Positions 47,879 to 59,668 of a stretch of 64,000 nt of DNA are shown here, piece after piece. How positions within the stretch are numbered: the stretch's first letter is position 1; each line of letters starts with the position of its first letter. Under the pieces are notes generated by a model. That model did no database searches and was not told where the DNA came from. It worked only from the letters and a program-made list of their open reading frames with translations. The position numbers and the translations under genes were made by a program. The stretch is taken from contig NC_081189.1 of NCBI RefSeq assembly GCF_902713425.1, positions 15,189,266 through 15,253,265 on the forward strand, in the 5' to 3' direction. This DNA is from Acipenser ruthenus. Its lineage: Eukaryota > Chordata > Actinopteri > Acipenseriformes > Acipenseridae.

Positions 47879-50800
47879 GACTAATTTCCTTTTATTGTTA
47901 TTAAAAATCCTAACTAGAAAATTCTAAATACATGTCATTTCATATTGTGTACAGGTACAGTAGCCTTCCGTACACTACTATCTAGAGATGTTCCCACAAT
48001 AAATCCTCTTCTTGTGACCATAAAATAGATATTAAAAGACCCTCGAATCACTGCTTTCGTGTTTACAAATTACTGTAAACATAAAGCTTTTCGGCTATCG
48101 ACGAACCTGGAGGCCTCCAGCCAGGGGTTAGAGTAAATAACCAAACCGCTTCCTAGTGATTTTTCCCCAGACCGAATATGGAGATCTCGCGCTGGCAATC
48201 AGAGCCACGTCACGGGTTTTTTTAAATTATTTTTCTATTGTAAAATATTAAAGTATGAACAAAATCCTGGCTACATGGTAGACATACAATAAAATGTGTT
48301 CTCTAAATATGTACTAGAAAGAAAGATAATCTCTCAATTTCACTGCAATGTTTTCTTTTACTGATCCAGCCTAATTAAAAACGCCTTCCCTTGGTTTCTC
48401 TGGTTCACAGACAGCATCAGCCCAGAAAGATCCCACAGCTCCCTCTGCTGTTGATGTAAAGCACAAAAGAGCTAACAGAAAATAGCACTGGGTTCTGAAA
48501 TCCTTTTATCTTGGTTAATTTCTGCCCCCTTACAAGACTTACATATAATAAATAACAACATCTCCCCCCTACAAAACAAAACATTTATCTGTAAATATTT
48601 TGTATTTGTATACACCGGTACTTCTATATTAACACCCCCACTGTAATGTTTAATGTTAATGAACCTCTATAATGTTCAGATACTGAACGGTTTATTGTGA
48701 GGGTCATGGATGTCAAACCGTTTTTATTGTACCTTTGTTATTCGTTCCTGTGACAGATTCGTTGCCCCTTTGCTTGTTTTTAGTGATGTTTTTTTTTTCA
48801 ATTATTTCTTTTATTGCAGGTAAGTATTCTGAATATTTTGGCTCACTTACAGAATTCTAGAATTCCAAAGAGGTCTAACAAGTCTGGAAGCACATTCCAT
48901 GTAACATTTATGGAATTATTTAATGAGCTACAGTTTAAGAAAACGGGGCTCCTCCTGAAAATCACTTTTTAGCTGCAGTGTTGCACTGTTGCCTTGTCAT
49001 TGCTGTGTTTTAGGTTACCTTTGGTTTTGTTTGTTCTTAGCTGATCTCTATAATCCTTTAGGTACACACTGCAGAGGTTTGTATCACTGTAGTAGTGATT
49101 AAATAAAGATACATTATCAAAAAGCATGGTGGGGTGCAGCAGCATATTGACTGTAAACAGAACTTCACAAAGTTATTGGAAAAGTCTAAGCAAAAAGGGG
49201 TCTTCACTAAGTATGCCACAGAGAATTGCTCATTTAACAGAGATGACTTCAGCAAGCATGCTGGCAGTTACTTAATAACCCTCCTGATAGATGACTCCAT
49301 TCAGGACATTTCTATCTGCAAGGGTGTCCTCGTTTATTATAAAGGATTATGATGCAACAGGCCTGCTCCTAGTAGTCCTGACCAGCAGCTTTGAGTTAGA
49401 ATCAATAGAGATATCATTAACAAAGATACATTAAGAAACATAATGCCCTCATTTTTCATGCATCCAGTTTATTAAAATCTGTTAAAGTGTGAAATATGTG
49501 GAACTGGTAACGACATTTTAATCTTTCACCAAGGTAACAATCGAAAGCTGATCGGCTCCACTCTTTAATTATGAAATCAGGATGATGGAGGATTGGAATG
49601 AAGCAGCAGTCATTGTCATGGCTTCTAATCTTCCTGATAACACTCTGCTGCTGTGGTTTCATTAGGAAAGAAATGAAATTTTAATTATAATACACTCTGG
49701 TCGTCTTCTTTATAGTCAAAGGTTTTGTATGGAGAAGAACTTCACTCTTAGGATTGGCTGCTATGACGGCATTATCTAGAATTGTTTAACATATTCTAAA
49801 ATAATTTTATTTAAACTGTAAGTTAATACATTGTGTGTAGGGTGTCTATTGTTATTATAAGACTTGTACAGTTTGGGTGATTACATTTATTTCTTTATTT
49901 TTTAATTCTTTTTTTTTTTATTTTATTTTTTTTACAGATTCTTAACAGTGATTGGTTGATTTGGATTACATATTCCCCTGGTTAACCATGATAAAACAAA
50001 TTCATAACATGTGTTATAATCAAGATACAAGCATAGTAAACTGCATGATTACAGTACAATTTAGTAACATTTTATATGGGCAAACTAAACTAAATATAAT
50101 GAATGTAGGGATTTCAAAAGGTTTAGGTTATAATTGTAGGTATCTGTGCTATCAAATGCAATCTGCTATCACTGAGAGTGGTTCTAGGTTCTGATGTTGA
50201 GTGGTTCTAGGTTCTGATGTTCCAATACTAAATCATTCTAATTTTCTTCTAGATGTCTCTTTACCTGTCTTTGAACTGCTATGAACCTGTCAGGAGGATT
50301 TAGCACAGAACACTTCATTTCTTTCAAACCCTTTGACAAAGTTCAGGGCAGAATGTTCCAGACAAGCTCACAGAAAGGTAAGGACAGAACCCAGAACCAC
50401 TGAACATAACTGCAAACAGATAGAAATAGATACAAACACGCTGAAGAGTGAACCTGACCTTTAACTTAACAACTAAACCAAACATCATTTAGAGAAATTA
50501 CATTATGGGAACGATAATACTACCTGGTAAACATTGTATGTAAATCTTCAATAAAGCCAGACTAGCCTATGATGTACCTAGCTTCCCTGTGCCTTACTAT
50601 ACACAGCAGTAAACTTTTACAAGAGAGAACGCAAATTCCATTCTTGGTCCATTGAGCAGGTTCATAATTGTTGTGGAATTAATGCCAAAGTTCATATTAT
50701 TTAGTACAAACCCCAAAAAGTAAGGATAGCTCAACATAAGTAATTGTAGTTGTGACAGATATTTAGTTGTTTCTTTTTCTTCTTGACTGATCAGTTACTT

Positions 50801-53130
50801 CTGGAAAGTACATTATCACTACTATTTATCAAGATGGAAGCTGACTTGCATTGCCGAGGTGAAATATGAATATTCTCTTGAGGCACAGCTGAAATATTAA
50901 ATAAACTGCACGTTCAAACACTTATATTTTCTTAGGTGTTCAGCCAACAATAATGAATGTTATTGTTATTTTTTCTAGATAGCACAACCAAATAAAGGCA
51001 AGTGGACAAACAAGGTTATTGTACCATTACATATTTAAATAAACATTCCCTTGTACATATATATAATATTTGCATTTCATAATGCAACCGTTTACTGTAA
51101 TTTCTATTCATAATAAGAATATAGTTGTGCATTAAAGATGGTGTGTAGTGTAGCTCTTCTAACAATGCCCTTCTAACAATGGCAACGTTATGTATGGCTC
51201 ACATGTCTTACTGTTTGTATTATGAACAGGAAAACTGTCTTACGATTTCGGGCTTCCATGACTGTCTATAATTATTACTAAGAAACAAAGGGTGATTCCC
51301 AGTGCTGCACAATGCTCTAATTACATCCAGCGGAGGGCTATCCTAGTTTATAGTTGTACCTCTTTCTATATTCTCTGTTCTTGCAATCTCTGCATTGATG
51401 AACTGGGTTGAGTTACTTCAGTGCACTTAATGCTGATGATCTGTTTTGAGGTAAGGCTGTTTCCATCCCGAGCTTCTCATACCAACTGTTTCTGAACTCT
51501 TTCTTTTTGGGCTATGAGAACTGCATATTCCAAATTGAACTGTAAAATATAAGAAAATTAAAAGATCTTCAACAGAAGAAAATAGGGAACCAATCAGAAT
51601 ATAGCTAATGTGAATCCCCACTACCATCTTGGCTTTGTGGCTTTCCTGTTTTCTATGAAGACACAGTTCCAATTCAATTGTAATCTTTAAAAGCATATCT
51701 CTTTCACTCCAATATATATCTGCTGCTGTGTAAAACAGCACGGCTCAACCCCTGGCATTGCTGTTCCCATTTCATATGCTTCCAATAAATGAATCCTACG
51801 GATTTTAACTCAGGAGGTTTCCTGTCTGTCGACCTGCTGCTCGCTCACCTTACTACTTTCAGTTACAGGGGTTTTATTTATTAATTTTTTTAATTTCACA
51901 TGACACAGCTTTTTGAAAGAAGATTTAGAATTCAATGCGGTTCGGAGCCCACATTTCAAAGAGTGAGACAGAGGACATTGTTAACTTGCAGGTTCACCAC
52001 TGTATTTCCATTAAGACAGCTGTCGAGGTGTGTCCTCCCAGGAGCTGTCTAGGAGTGTGTTTTAAAAGAAGCAAGCCAGAAGCACATCATTGTTTGTTGC
52101 GCACCAGCTCATGCCTCTCTCTTTCATATAAAACACATTGCTGTGAGGGTTCACCTCAGAGGAGTAATGAATCGGCATGGTGGGAGGACATGTACAAGAC
52201 TGTGTCACGATGACAAAAGCAGAGCTTTCTTTTTTTTGAGGAACGTTACAATTACTGCTCTGAAAAAAGGGGGGGGGGGGGGGGGGAAATGTTAGTTATT
52301 TTTGCATATTTTTAATGAATGATTTCCAAGTTTTGTTTCAATATAATAGTTGTCATGAGTTGAACAGAAAATGATTCTGGTGAACTCACAAACTTTGTTC
52401 ATTCACACAGACAGCTTGTTGGAAAAGGTATCGGAAGAAACATTAATTTTTATTGTTTGATATATGAGAATCAAATATACCATTCACATACTGTACATGG
52501 AGAGATTTGATTTGTTGCTGCTTGATCTTTTAATTTGTTATATTTTACTATAAAAGTCCCTTGTAAAAGTAATCTTGCAATGTACATTACTTTTGGTTTA
52601 AGTGATTTAAGATGTTTATACCTCCACCTGGTGGCTGCATTAGTACACTACAATGTGTATGCATGGACACATGGGGCAGAGTTGTCAAGGTCTGTGCGCT
52701 AAAATGCAATTTGCTCATCTTTTGTTCAAGTAAAATAAAACTTAATTGTTCTGTGTCAGACTACAGCAGGCAAAACGTGTGCGCTGATTGGCTAAAAGAT
52801 CCTCGGCTATCTAATATTAAATGACAAGTGGAGGTTGAAACTTGCTGCTCCATGACATCAATATATTTTAGCATCACCTGTGGTATTACTAAGGCACTAA
52901 AGAAACACTAATATCAAATATTGTAAAGTGGTCGCTGCCACTGTAAAAGGGAAATTTAACTCACATTTAACACAATGTTGCTACTAACTGGCAAGTAATG
53001 CTTTTAAACATGGATACCACGTACTAATTTATATATAAAAGAAATAATTAATATTTAGTAGAACGACACCATTTTAAACATCAAACCGGTAGCGAAACAA
53101 GAAATCCAAACAGCTTGACTCTCTAACCTC
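47879..53130. other. Region upstream of slc30a5, no gene seen
   Basis: The first few hundred bases must include the slc30a5 promoter; a moderately CG-containing stretch lies at about 48040-48220, with no clear motif. The rest is AT-rich with homopolymers (G run at 52268-52286) and one 23-base tandem duplication. The open frames here (49058-49352, 51427-51741, 51935-52213) show no splice, codon or family support. Confidence 0.5.
50176..50221 (+). repeat. Perfect 23-base tandem duplication
   Basis: Two adjacent identical 23-base units (GAGTGGTTCTAGGTTCTG and five further bases). The identity indicates a recent slip event. Confidence 0.9.
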
Positions 53131-53139
53131 TCTCTTTTT

Positions 53140-54470
53140 AGATTCCGTGCCGCACCCCGACCCTGAGATATTAACCCAAGGAGCACAAACCAGGCAAGTA
53201 AAACTCAAGTTTCTTTATTACACCATTATTTACACACACATCTTACAGTTGGATAGATAGCTACTGAGAAAGTGACACATGGAAACCTCTACAAATCAAC
53301 TCTTAAGGGCAGTATGCCATGTGTACGCAATTAATTATTTCCATGAATTGCAGGGTCACATGTACCATCATTGAAGCTTCCAGTTACAGGCAAGTATAAT
53401 ACATGTAAAACAAGAGAGTAGTTATCAGCACATTATGTGCTATAGTATGCCTTATATAGGTAAACAAAACGACTAGTTAGAAGCAGCACAGTACTCAATC
53501 ATATAGTATACCAAATACATGTAAACAAGGACGACTAGTAAGCAGCACAGTAATCAATTAGGCTCCCAAGGCCAGGACCGTCCCAAATGTTCACTCACGC
53601 TGCTCCGTGAAACCCAGAGACAGTCTCAAAGATCAGCCTGGGTCGAAACGGACACACTTCACGTCAGCCACTGGTCCCCCAAGATTCGCAACCACCCGTT
53701 AGAACCGAGGGGCTGGTATGCCGCTCATTGAATTTGTCCCTTTGTACAATCGTCTCGAAGTCTTTTCGGGTACCCCACAAAAACCTCCGCCCGGGTACCT
53801 GCGGAAACAATCGCCCAAGACGACAAAGAACGGGATTTTAAATATGCAGCCCTGCACATGCATTCCCCATCACATAAGCATCCATAGGATGCCGACTATT
53901 TCGTTAATACAATGTTTTCAATGGTCCCGGAACAAAACAGTTCTCCCGTTCCCAAAAAAGTATACAGAAGACGTCCCACTGGATTTAACTCAACCTTCTT
54001 TTATTCTATACTCTTATTTCCAATATATCCATAGGCCTCCTGTAAGGTGGTTAATTTAATCAGATAGATTACACTTCCCCATAAACCATTTGTTTAAGTG
54101 GAACATGCATAACACTTAAGCATAGCAAAAACATATGTAACTGCAATAAGCTTTTAAGTTGAGCACTAACTGTTCAACAAATTGTATGTACCGTGAAAAA
54201 CTTCCAAAGAAACAAGTTATTCCCATATGTCGTGTATTTTCCCAGTTCTCCATTCACAGGTCCTTCTTTTCATCTCTGCCTGCTCCTGGCTGGTTCCAAA
54301 ACCTTCTCTGCAGTTCCTCAGTCACCCAAACTCCTTCCTGTGGCTTCCCATGTTTCACTCCTCCAGTGTACCGAAGTAGCAGTTTTTATAGGGTAGGTAA
54401 GGCTGTTAATACCTGCTGAATTTCAGCTGTGGATGGTTTGTCAGTTAGTGGCCATTTTATCTGTTTAAGT
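53140..54470 (-). mobile_element. Candidate LTR-like fossil (unresolved)
   Basis: This stretch is richer in GC and CpG than its surroundings. On the minus strand its left part reads AATAAAGAAACTTGAG, then a downstream GT-rich stretch, the look of an LTR polyadenylation site. Terminal repeats and a target duplication could not be fixed, and no coding part was recognised. It may instead be another repeat type. Confidence 0.25.
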
Positions 54471-55865
54471 CCCTGTGCTGTAATACAAACAAAACCAAAA
54501 GGGGTAAAAACCATAAAAACAAAACCAATCAAACACAATTCAAACAAGTGAAAACGAATAATAAGTGCAATGAACAATTAGTGACAATAATTAATGTAAA
54601 ATTAATTGTTTAAAACGATATCCCCAAAACACTTTTGATGTATTATAGCTGCGATTACATGGAGTGGCAAGGGGACTCTGAAACTTTCCTCTTGTCATCT
54701 CCTTGAACACTCAATGCACCCTCAGTTGTCACTGTACTCTTACCAACGTCGTCTGTTAGATACGCCTGTAAAGACTAGGATTTCTGCCGTGACATTAGTA
54801 TTCTGTCTTCATCAAATCTTTTATTTACCTGGTTGCACCTCAAACAAACAAACGGTTCTATTTCAAACTTTCATGGCAGCCACACATACAATCTCCCCCA
54901 CGGTTAACACATTACAGCTCACTGTATCAAATGAATTAGTGTAAAATACAAATCTCAGACTGTATCATCCTCCAGTAGCAAATCATCCTCACTACCCTGA
55001 TTAAAGGTGGCTATCACAGCACAGGTCTGATAATCAGCACTTCTAAGCACTTTTCTTTGGAGAGTTTGTCTGTTTTGCACCAGACTCACTTTTAAATGGA
55101 TGGCTTCCCAGAGTGGCCATTCATCCACTGTTGGGGCCGTTAATGAACTTGCGAACCTTATTTGTCCAGCAGACACACCATCCAATACCCTCCAGTCGAA
55201 TAGCCATTTATCCAATGCGTCTGCAACTAAAATGCTGTCTGCCCAATTATCATGCAATCCATTTCACCCAGTCCAACAGGACTGTGGCTTCACTTTGAGC
55301 TACACAGCTGCAACAGATCAAGCTGTATCTTGACACATTTTAAAATGTAGTCTTTTGCTGAAAGGCAATAGATCATTGTGAAAATATTATCTACATTCAT
55401 CCACCAATCAAGAAGCTCCAATAGAACTAGCTTTAAAAAAAAAAGAAACGCAGAACAAGATTGAAAAGGAGACTTCATATTTCTTCGTTTTTTTAATTAA
55501 AGGCACTGCTTGCCAGTTTCTAATCACCTGCATCTCTGGCTCTTAGCACCTTAAAGCCCTCTGATAAGGTATCTGTTGCTTAGAGAAAACTTGCCATTCA
55601 TATGTTTCAGTACTGTATTATCTTTGTAAAGTGTTTTGAGGCAGATTACTTACACATTATTATCAAAAGCAGTAAGCATTCCTGATAGATAAGACAAAGG
55701 CGCTGAATTTTATTGAAGACGTTATCTAGTAATGTCTGCAGCAAAAGATTATACGAACTCAAAAATATTTTATGTGTATGGAGATTTCTGTGGTGTGCTT
55801 TTGTGTAGTGATTTATTCTGGATTGCGTTTGTCTCCTTGAAACTGGAAAGCTGAGAGTTTCTAAA
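54471..55865. other. Intergenic stretch, no supported gene
   Basis: A 100-codon minus-strand open frame at 54955-55257 (acidic end EDDLLLEDDTV) is the only notable one. It has no recognised family and no clear splice sites, so it is not called. No delimited transposon was seen. Confidence 0.4.
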
Positions 55866-56085
55866 GCCGTGTCCCCACTGGGTTCATCTGAATGGTTTGT
55901 TCCAATTTAAAAACCGTTCGGTTTGTTTAGAGATCTTGTGAATAATAAAGTTTGCTTGGCAAACTAACCGGACAGTGACAACCTTGGTTCATTTGGCAAA
56001 CTTGCTTAATTGAAAGAATGTAATGTGAACAGCAATGGAACTCAGTTTGTTTTCTCACATGAAACAAACAAACAAAAAAAAGAAA
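55866..56085 (+). mobile_element. Fragment of the Harbinger-like element
   Basis: Begins GCCGTGTCCCCACTG and shares a series of segments with the element at 58941-59668, for example AAAGTTTGCTTGGCAAAC against AAAGTTTACTTGGCAAAT, and AACAGCAATGGAACTC against AACAACAGGGGAACTC. It is the same family, truncated or decayed. Confidence 0.55.
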
Positions 56086-57390
56086 TAGTATGAACAGCTG
56101 AGCATGTGAAAAAGCAAAGTAAGTGCAGATGTAAAACAGACCATAACTATATACAATATACTACAGGTAATCTGGAATTGGTAATACAAAGCTACTATAT
56201 ATGCAACCAGAAAATGGTAGATGTCCTCATTTCACAAGTACTGATTGGTGAATACTGCAATCCCATTTTTTTGGATTCCATGGAATTTGTAGTTGCCACC
56301 TCCACCCCCAGCTATATCCTTGGCCAACAGATTTCAACAGCACTTCAGTTCACTCGACATAATAACATTTATCAACATTTCTGCAATAGTCTGGGGAGCC
56401 AAAAAGGAATTGATTCAACATTCTCAAATATGAATCATTAATTTTGAAATATATTTAATGGTATCAGATCATAAATATTAATAAACTAATTTAAGCTATT
56501 TGAAAACAAGTTATTTCAAATGTTGAAGAACTTTCATTTTGGCACCCTGTACACAAGAACATGGATGCTGAAGTGAACTGAGATTATAATTGCAAAGTGA
56601 ACACAACTCAATCCTGAACGCTGACCTGAACCCTTAAAAACAGCTTTACTTAACTATGTACATCAGTTTCCAGATAAGTGTGAAAAACCAAACTGTGACT
56701 GTTTATAGCCATGCATACACCCTAAATCTCTCAGGGCTTCTACAGTGGAGAAGTGGCTTCACCACTCAGAGCCTGGGTGGCTGAGGCGATGATTCTGATT
56801 CAATTCAGTTTCTTATCTTTCGCTCAGCACTTCCATTACATATCATATGTCTAAGAAAGGATGTGCACAGAGCTAAACGCCTCAACACTCTTCATTATAT
56901 TGGGGTAATGGGATCATTTGATTCTCATGCTCTTGAAATTAAATTAGGACTCTTCATTGCCCCAGTGAACTCTATAGAAGCTGTTTTGTTTCCTAAAAAA
57001 AGTTTTAGGAAAACACAAATTCACACAATAAACAGAGCAAATGTGTTAATTGCATGTATTTATATTATTCTTAAATTCATTTTCCCAGCAGAAAGGTCAT
57101 TAAATTGGGCCCTAAGGGGTTGATTTGATCAGCTTATACCCTTGCTAGATAGGCCACAGCTAAATGTTTTTAAAGAGCGTTTTACTGCACTGGGGTGAGT
57201 CCCCCTGGATTGTATTGACCACCACTCTACCGCTTCTTAATATCGGCTGATCCATCAGCTACATCCCATTGACAAAACGTTTTGGCTAATGCCTTCTTCA
57301 GTGACGAGCTGAAAGGTTTGCCTAGAATGGACCTCAGACCTACTGACATACAGTTTTGTATTGACTGGAGCTTAACACATGCACAACATT
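56086..57390. other. Intergenic stretch, nothing recognised
   Basis: The open frames at 56106-56441 and 56863-57123 lack family resemblance. A 16-base word (AATAAACAGAGCAAAT) near 57030 also occurs near 34049, hinting at a shared old repeat. Confidence 0.35.
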
Positions 57391-57391
57391 A

Positions 57392-57746
57392 CAGCTGTGG
57401 CCATAAGTTTATGAATCACCTAGAATTTTAGGAATGAGACAGAAAAAAAATAAATAAATAAAAATAAAAATATGGACATAATTTCTGTCTTTTATTTAAC
57501 ATTATGTAATCAAAGCAATTACAAAATGATATCACAAAATTCTACAGGAAGGAATAATAGTAGTATAGTATTCCATGTTGGATTTTGAAATGTTACATTT
57601 TTCAAATGTTGTCAGTTTTTCGTAAAGTATGTAAAAAATTACAAAGCGGTATGTAATTCAATATGTTAATGCAACATTATTCAGCAGGTTTATGAAGCAG
57701 AATTAGTTCATTGTACAGGTTGATGCAACACTTTTGGCCACGTCTG
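57392..57746. mobile_element. Tc1/mariner-type MITE
   Basis: A 355-base unit with TA on both sides (57390-57391 and 57747-57748). Terminal inverted repeats are imperfect: CAGCTGTGGCCATAAGTTT on the left, CAGACGTGGCCAAAAGTGTT read inward from the right. The interior is AT-rich and non-coding. It is an old non-autonomous element, unrelated in its ends to the Tc1-like copy at 40598. Confidence 0.8.
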
Positions 57747-57835
57747 TAGGTGTATGTGCTCAATTCCATCCCTGTCATCAATAACATGCTTTCATGCTCT
57801 GTAAAAACTGTAGTGTGGTTTCCTGCAGTGTAATT

Positions 57836-58057
57836 ATTATTTGGTAGACGCCTTTATCCAAGGCGACTTACAGAGACTAGGGTATGTGAACTATGCATCA
57901 GCTGCAGAGTCACTTACAACAATGTCTCACCCGAAAGACAAGGAGGTTAAGTGACTTGCTCAGGGTCACACACAGTGAGTCAGTGATTAAGCTGGGATTT
58001 GAACTGGGGGCCTTCTGGTTACAAGCCTTTCTCTTTAACCACTGGACCACACAGTGA
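57836..58057 (-). mobile_element. tRNA-derived SINE with L2-type tail (copy 1)
   Basis: Read on the minus strand, the head has a polymerase III A box (TGGTCCAGTGG, about 58040-58050) and B box (AGTTCAAATCCC, about 57994-58005). The body resembles MIR/CORE-type SINEs (GACCCTGAGCAAGTCACTTA). The tail TAAGTCGCCTTGGATAAAGG nearly equals the 3' end of the L2 LINEs in this window, which implies mobilisation by L2 machinery. Confidence 0.85.
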
Positions 58058-58432
58058 GATATATTGAAGCACGCTGTGTAATTGCTTACAGGCAGCTGTA
58101 ATATACAATAAATAGCACCAGATGTGAATTACAAGTTTTTTGGTCACATCAAGGTAGGTTCTGATCGATATATTCATTTGGATGTAGGTGTAGTGAAGTG
58201 AGAATGATTGAGTGCAGATTTGAAAATGACCACTAGAGGGCAGCACACCACACTGTAGATCAGAGATGTACACTGAAAGACCAGGAGCGGCACGCTTGAG
58301 ATCTTCAGACACAGACAACACAACGCAGCAGTAACAAAAACAAAAAACCCTCGCGATTGACAGGTACTTTCCATATAAACACATGCTGTATATATAGCAT
58401 GGTTATTTTTAACCTGCAATTAAGGCATATAT

Positions 58433-58604
58433 CAGTGGTACTCAAATCTGGCCCTCGAGATCTATACCAGGCCTGGTCTTTAATCCAAGTAGGTCTAAAA
58501 TTAGTTAATTGCCTCTTAACAGGTTCTATTAACTATTTTAGAACCTGGTTGGAGTATAAACCTGGACTGGACTTCATCTTGAGGGCCAGCATTGCGTACC
58601 ACTG
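58433..58604. mobile_element. hAT-type MITE with perfect 8-base target duplication
   Basis: 172 bases with terminal inverted repeats CAGTGGTACTCAAATCTGGC and, read inward from the right end, CAGTGGTACGCAATGCTGGC; both continue into CCTCRAG. The flanking 8-base duplications GCATATAT (58425-58432 and 58605-58612) are identical. The CAGTGG ends and 8-base duplication are diagnostic of hAT elements. Non-coding. Confidence 0.93.
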
Positions 58605-58940
58605 GCATATATAATGTTCTAAATGTGGCTAAATGTATCAACTGTGTGGGGGGTTCCATGAAAATGTAACACTTGATACATCTGATAAATCATTAATCTC
58701 AGACTACTGGCAGGCTCTAGACCTTTTGATGACTAGATTTCTGCGTATTAGGATTGACCCATCACCAGAAAAAACTTGGACTTGCCATTAGTCATATATC
58801 ACAGACCTTTTCATGGAACAGCTCAGGGGGGAATAACAAAATACATTATGAGGAATTAAGACAAAGTTGATAATATAAAAAATAGGTTGAATTGTAACAT
58901 AGTTCATTGTGGGAGAACTAATGAGGTCTGATGGGATTAA

Positions 58941-59668
58941 GGCTGTGTTCACACTGAGCTGATCTGGGAGGTTGGTTCCACACGGTTTCCTACGGTTCCG
59001 TCAGTTTGGAGTGTTGTGTGAACAACAAAGTTTACTTGGCAAATGAACCAAACGGAGACCACTTAAAGAGGTGGTCTCAGTTCGTTTGACAAATTAACTG
59101 AGGTTGGTACGCTTGCTACACTTCAGTGTCAACAACAGGGGAACTCTTTTTGTTTGCACACAGGAAACAAACCATGCACTTTGACCTTTGTAGCTAGAGG
59201 AAGAAGAGAAGTTTCCTGGTTATTTTTTGTGTAGCATCTGGTATTGCTGCAGAAATTAAAAGTATAAAGTCGGGTCCAAAAATGTCAAGGGGAGCAATAT
59301 GGAAAGTGAAAACAGAGACACTTTTAGAAATTTTGTTTGAGAACAAAATCCATTCTGCTGATCATTACTCGCTTCAAAAGCAGTACAAAAAATTGTAAAT
59401 AATTGAAAAACATGGTGACAAAAGGCAGATCAATACCCCAATCACTCCGATATTAAAAATATACCAAGATGCATCTGACATCTGGTCCACTAATCATAAC
59501 AAAATTCAATGGGAACACAAATAAACTTGGAAATGAACCAAAAAAACAAATCCATTTCACACCCTAATGCTTCCAGGTAAATGTCAACAGTAAGCACATT
59601 GATTCATTATTTTAAACCAAAGGAACTCCAGTGAGACTGTTTGTAACAAACCCAATGTGAACACGACT
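58941..59668 (+). mobile_element. Non-autonomous Harbinger-like DNA transposon
   Basis: The left end GGCTGTGTTCACACTG pairs with the right end CAATGTGAACACGACT as imperfect terminal inverted repeats. Inside, a frame at about 59285-59395 reads SRGAIWKVKTETLLEILFEN, which resembles the Myb/SANT-like partner protein of PIF/Harbinger elements (a Trp, then a Glu-Thr-Leu-Leu helix), but it soon meets stops. The target duplication was not resolved. Family assignment is moderate. Confidence 0.55.

Noticed and set aside
49058-49352. Overlapping open frames on both strands
   Set aside because: No domain or splice support; composition like surrounding intergenic DNA.
51935-52213. Cys/Ser-rich 92-codon frame
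   Set aside because: No recognised motif and no exon boundaries.
54955-55257. Minus-strand 100-codon frame with acidic end
   Set aside because: No family resemblance, no splice signals or neighbours to support it; length is reachable by chance in 64 kb.
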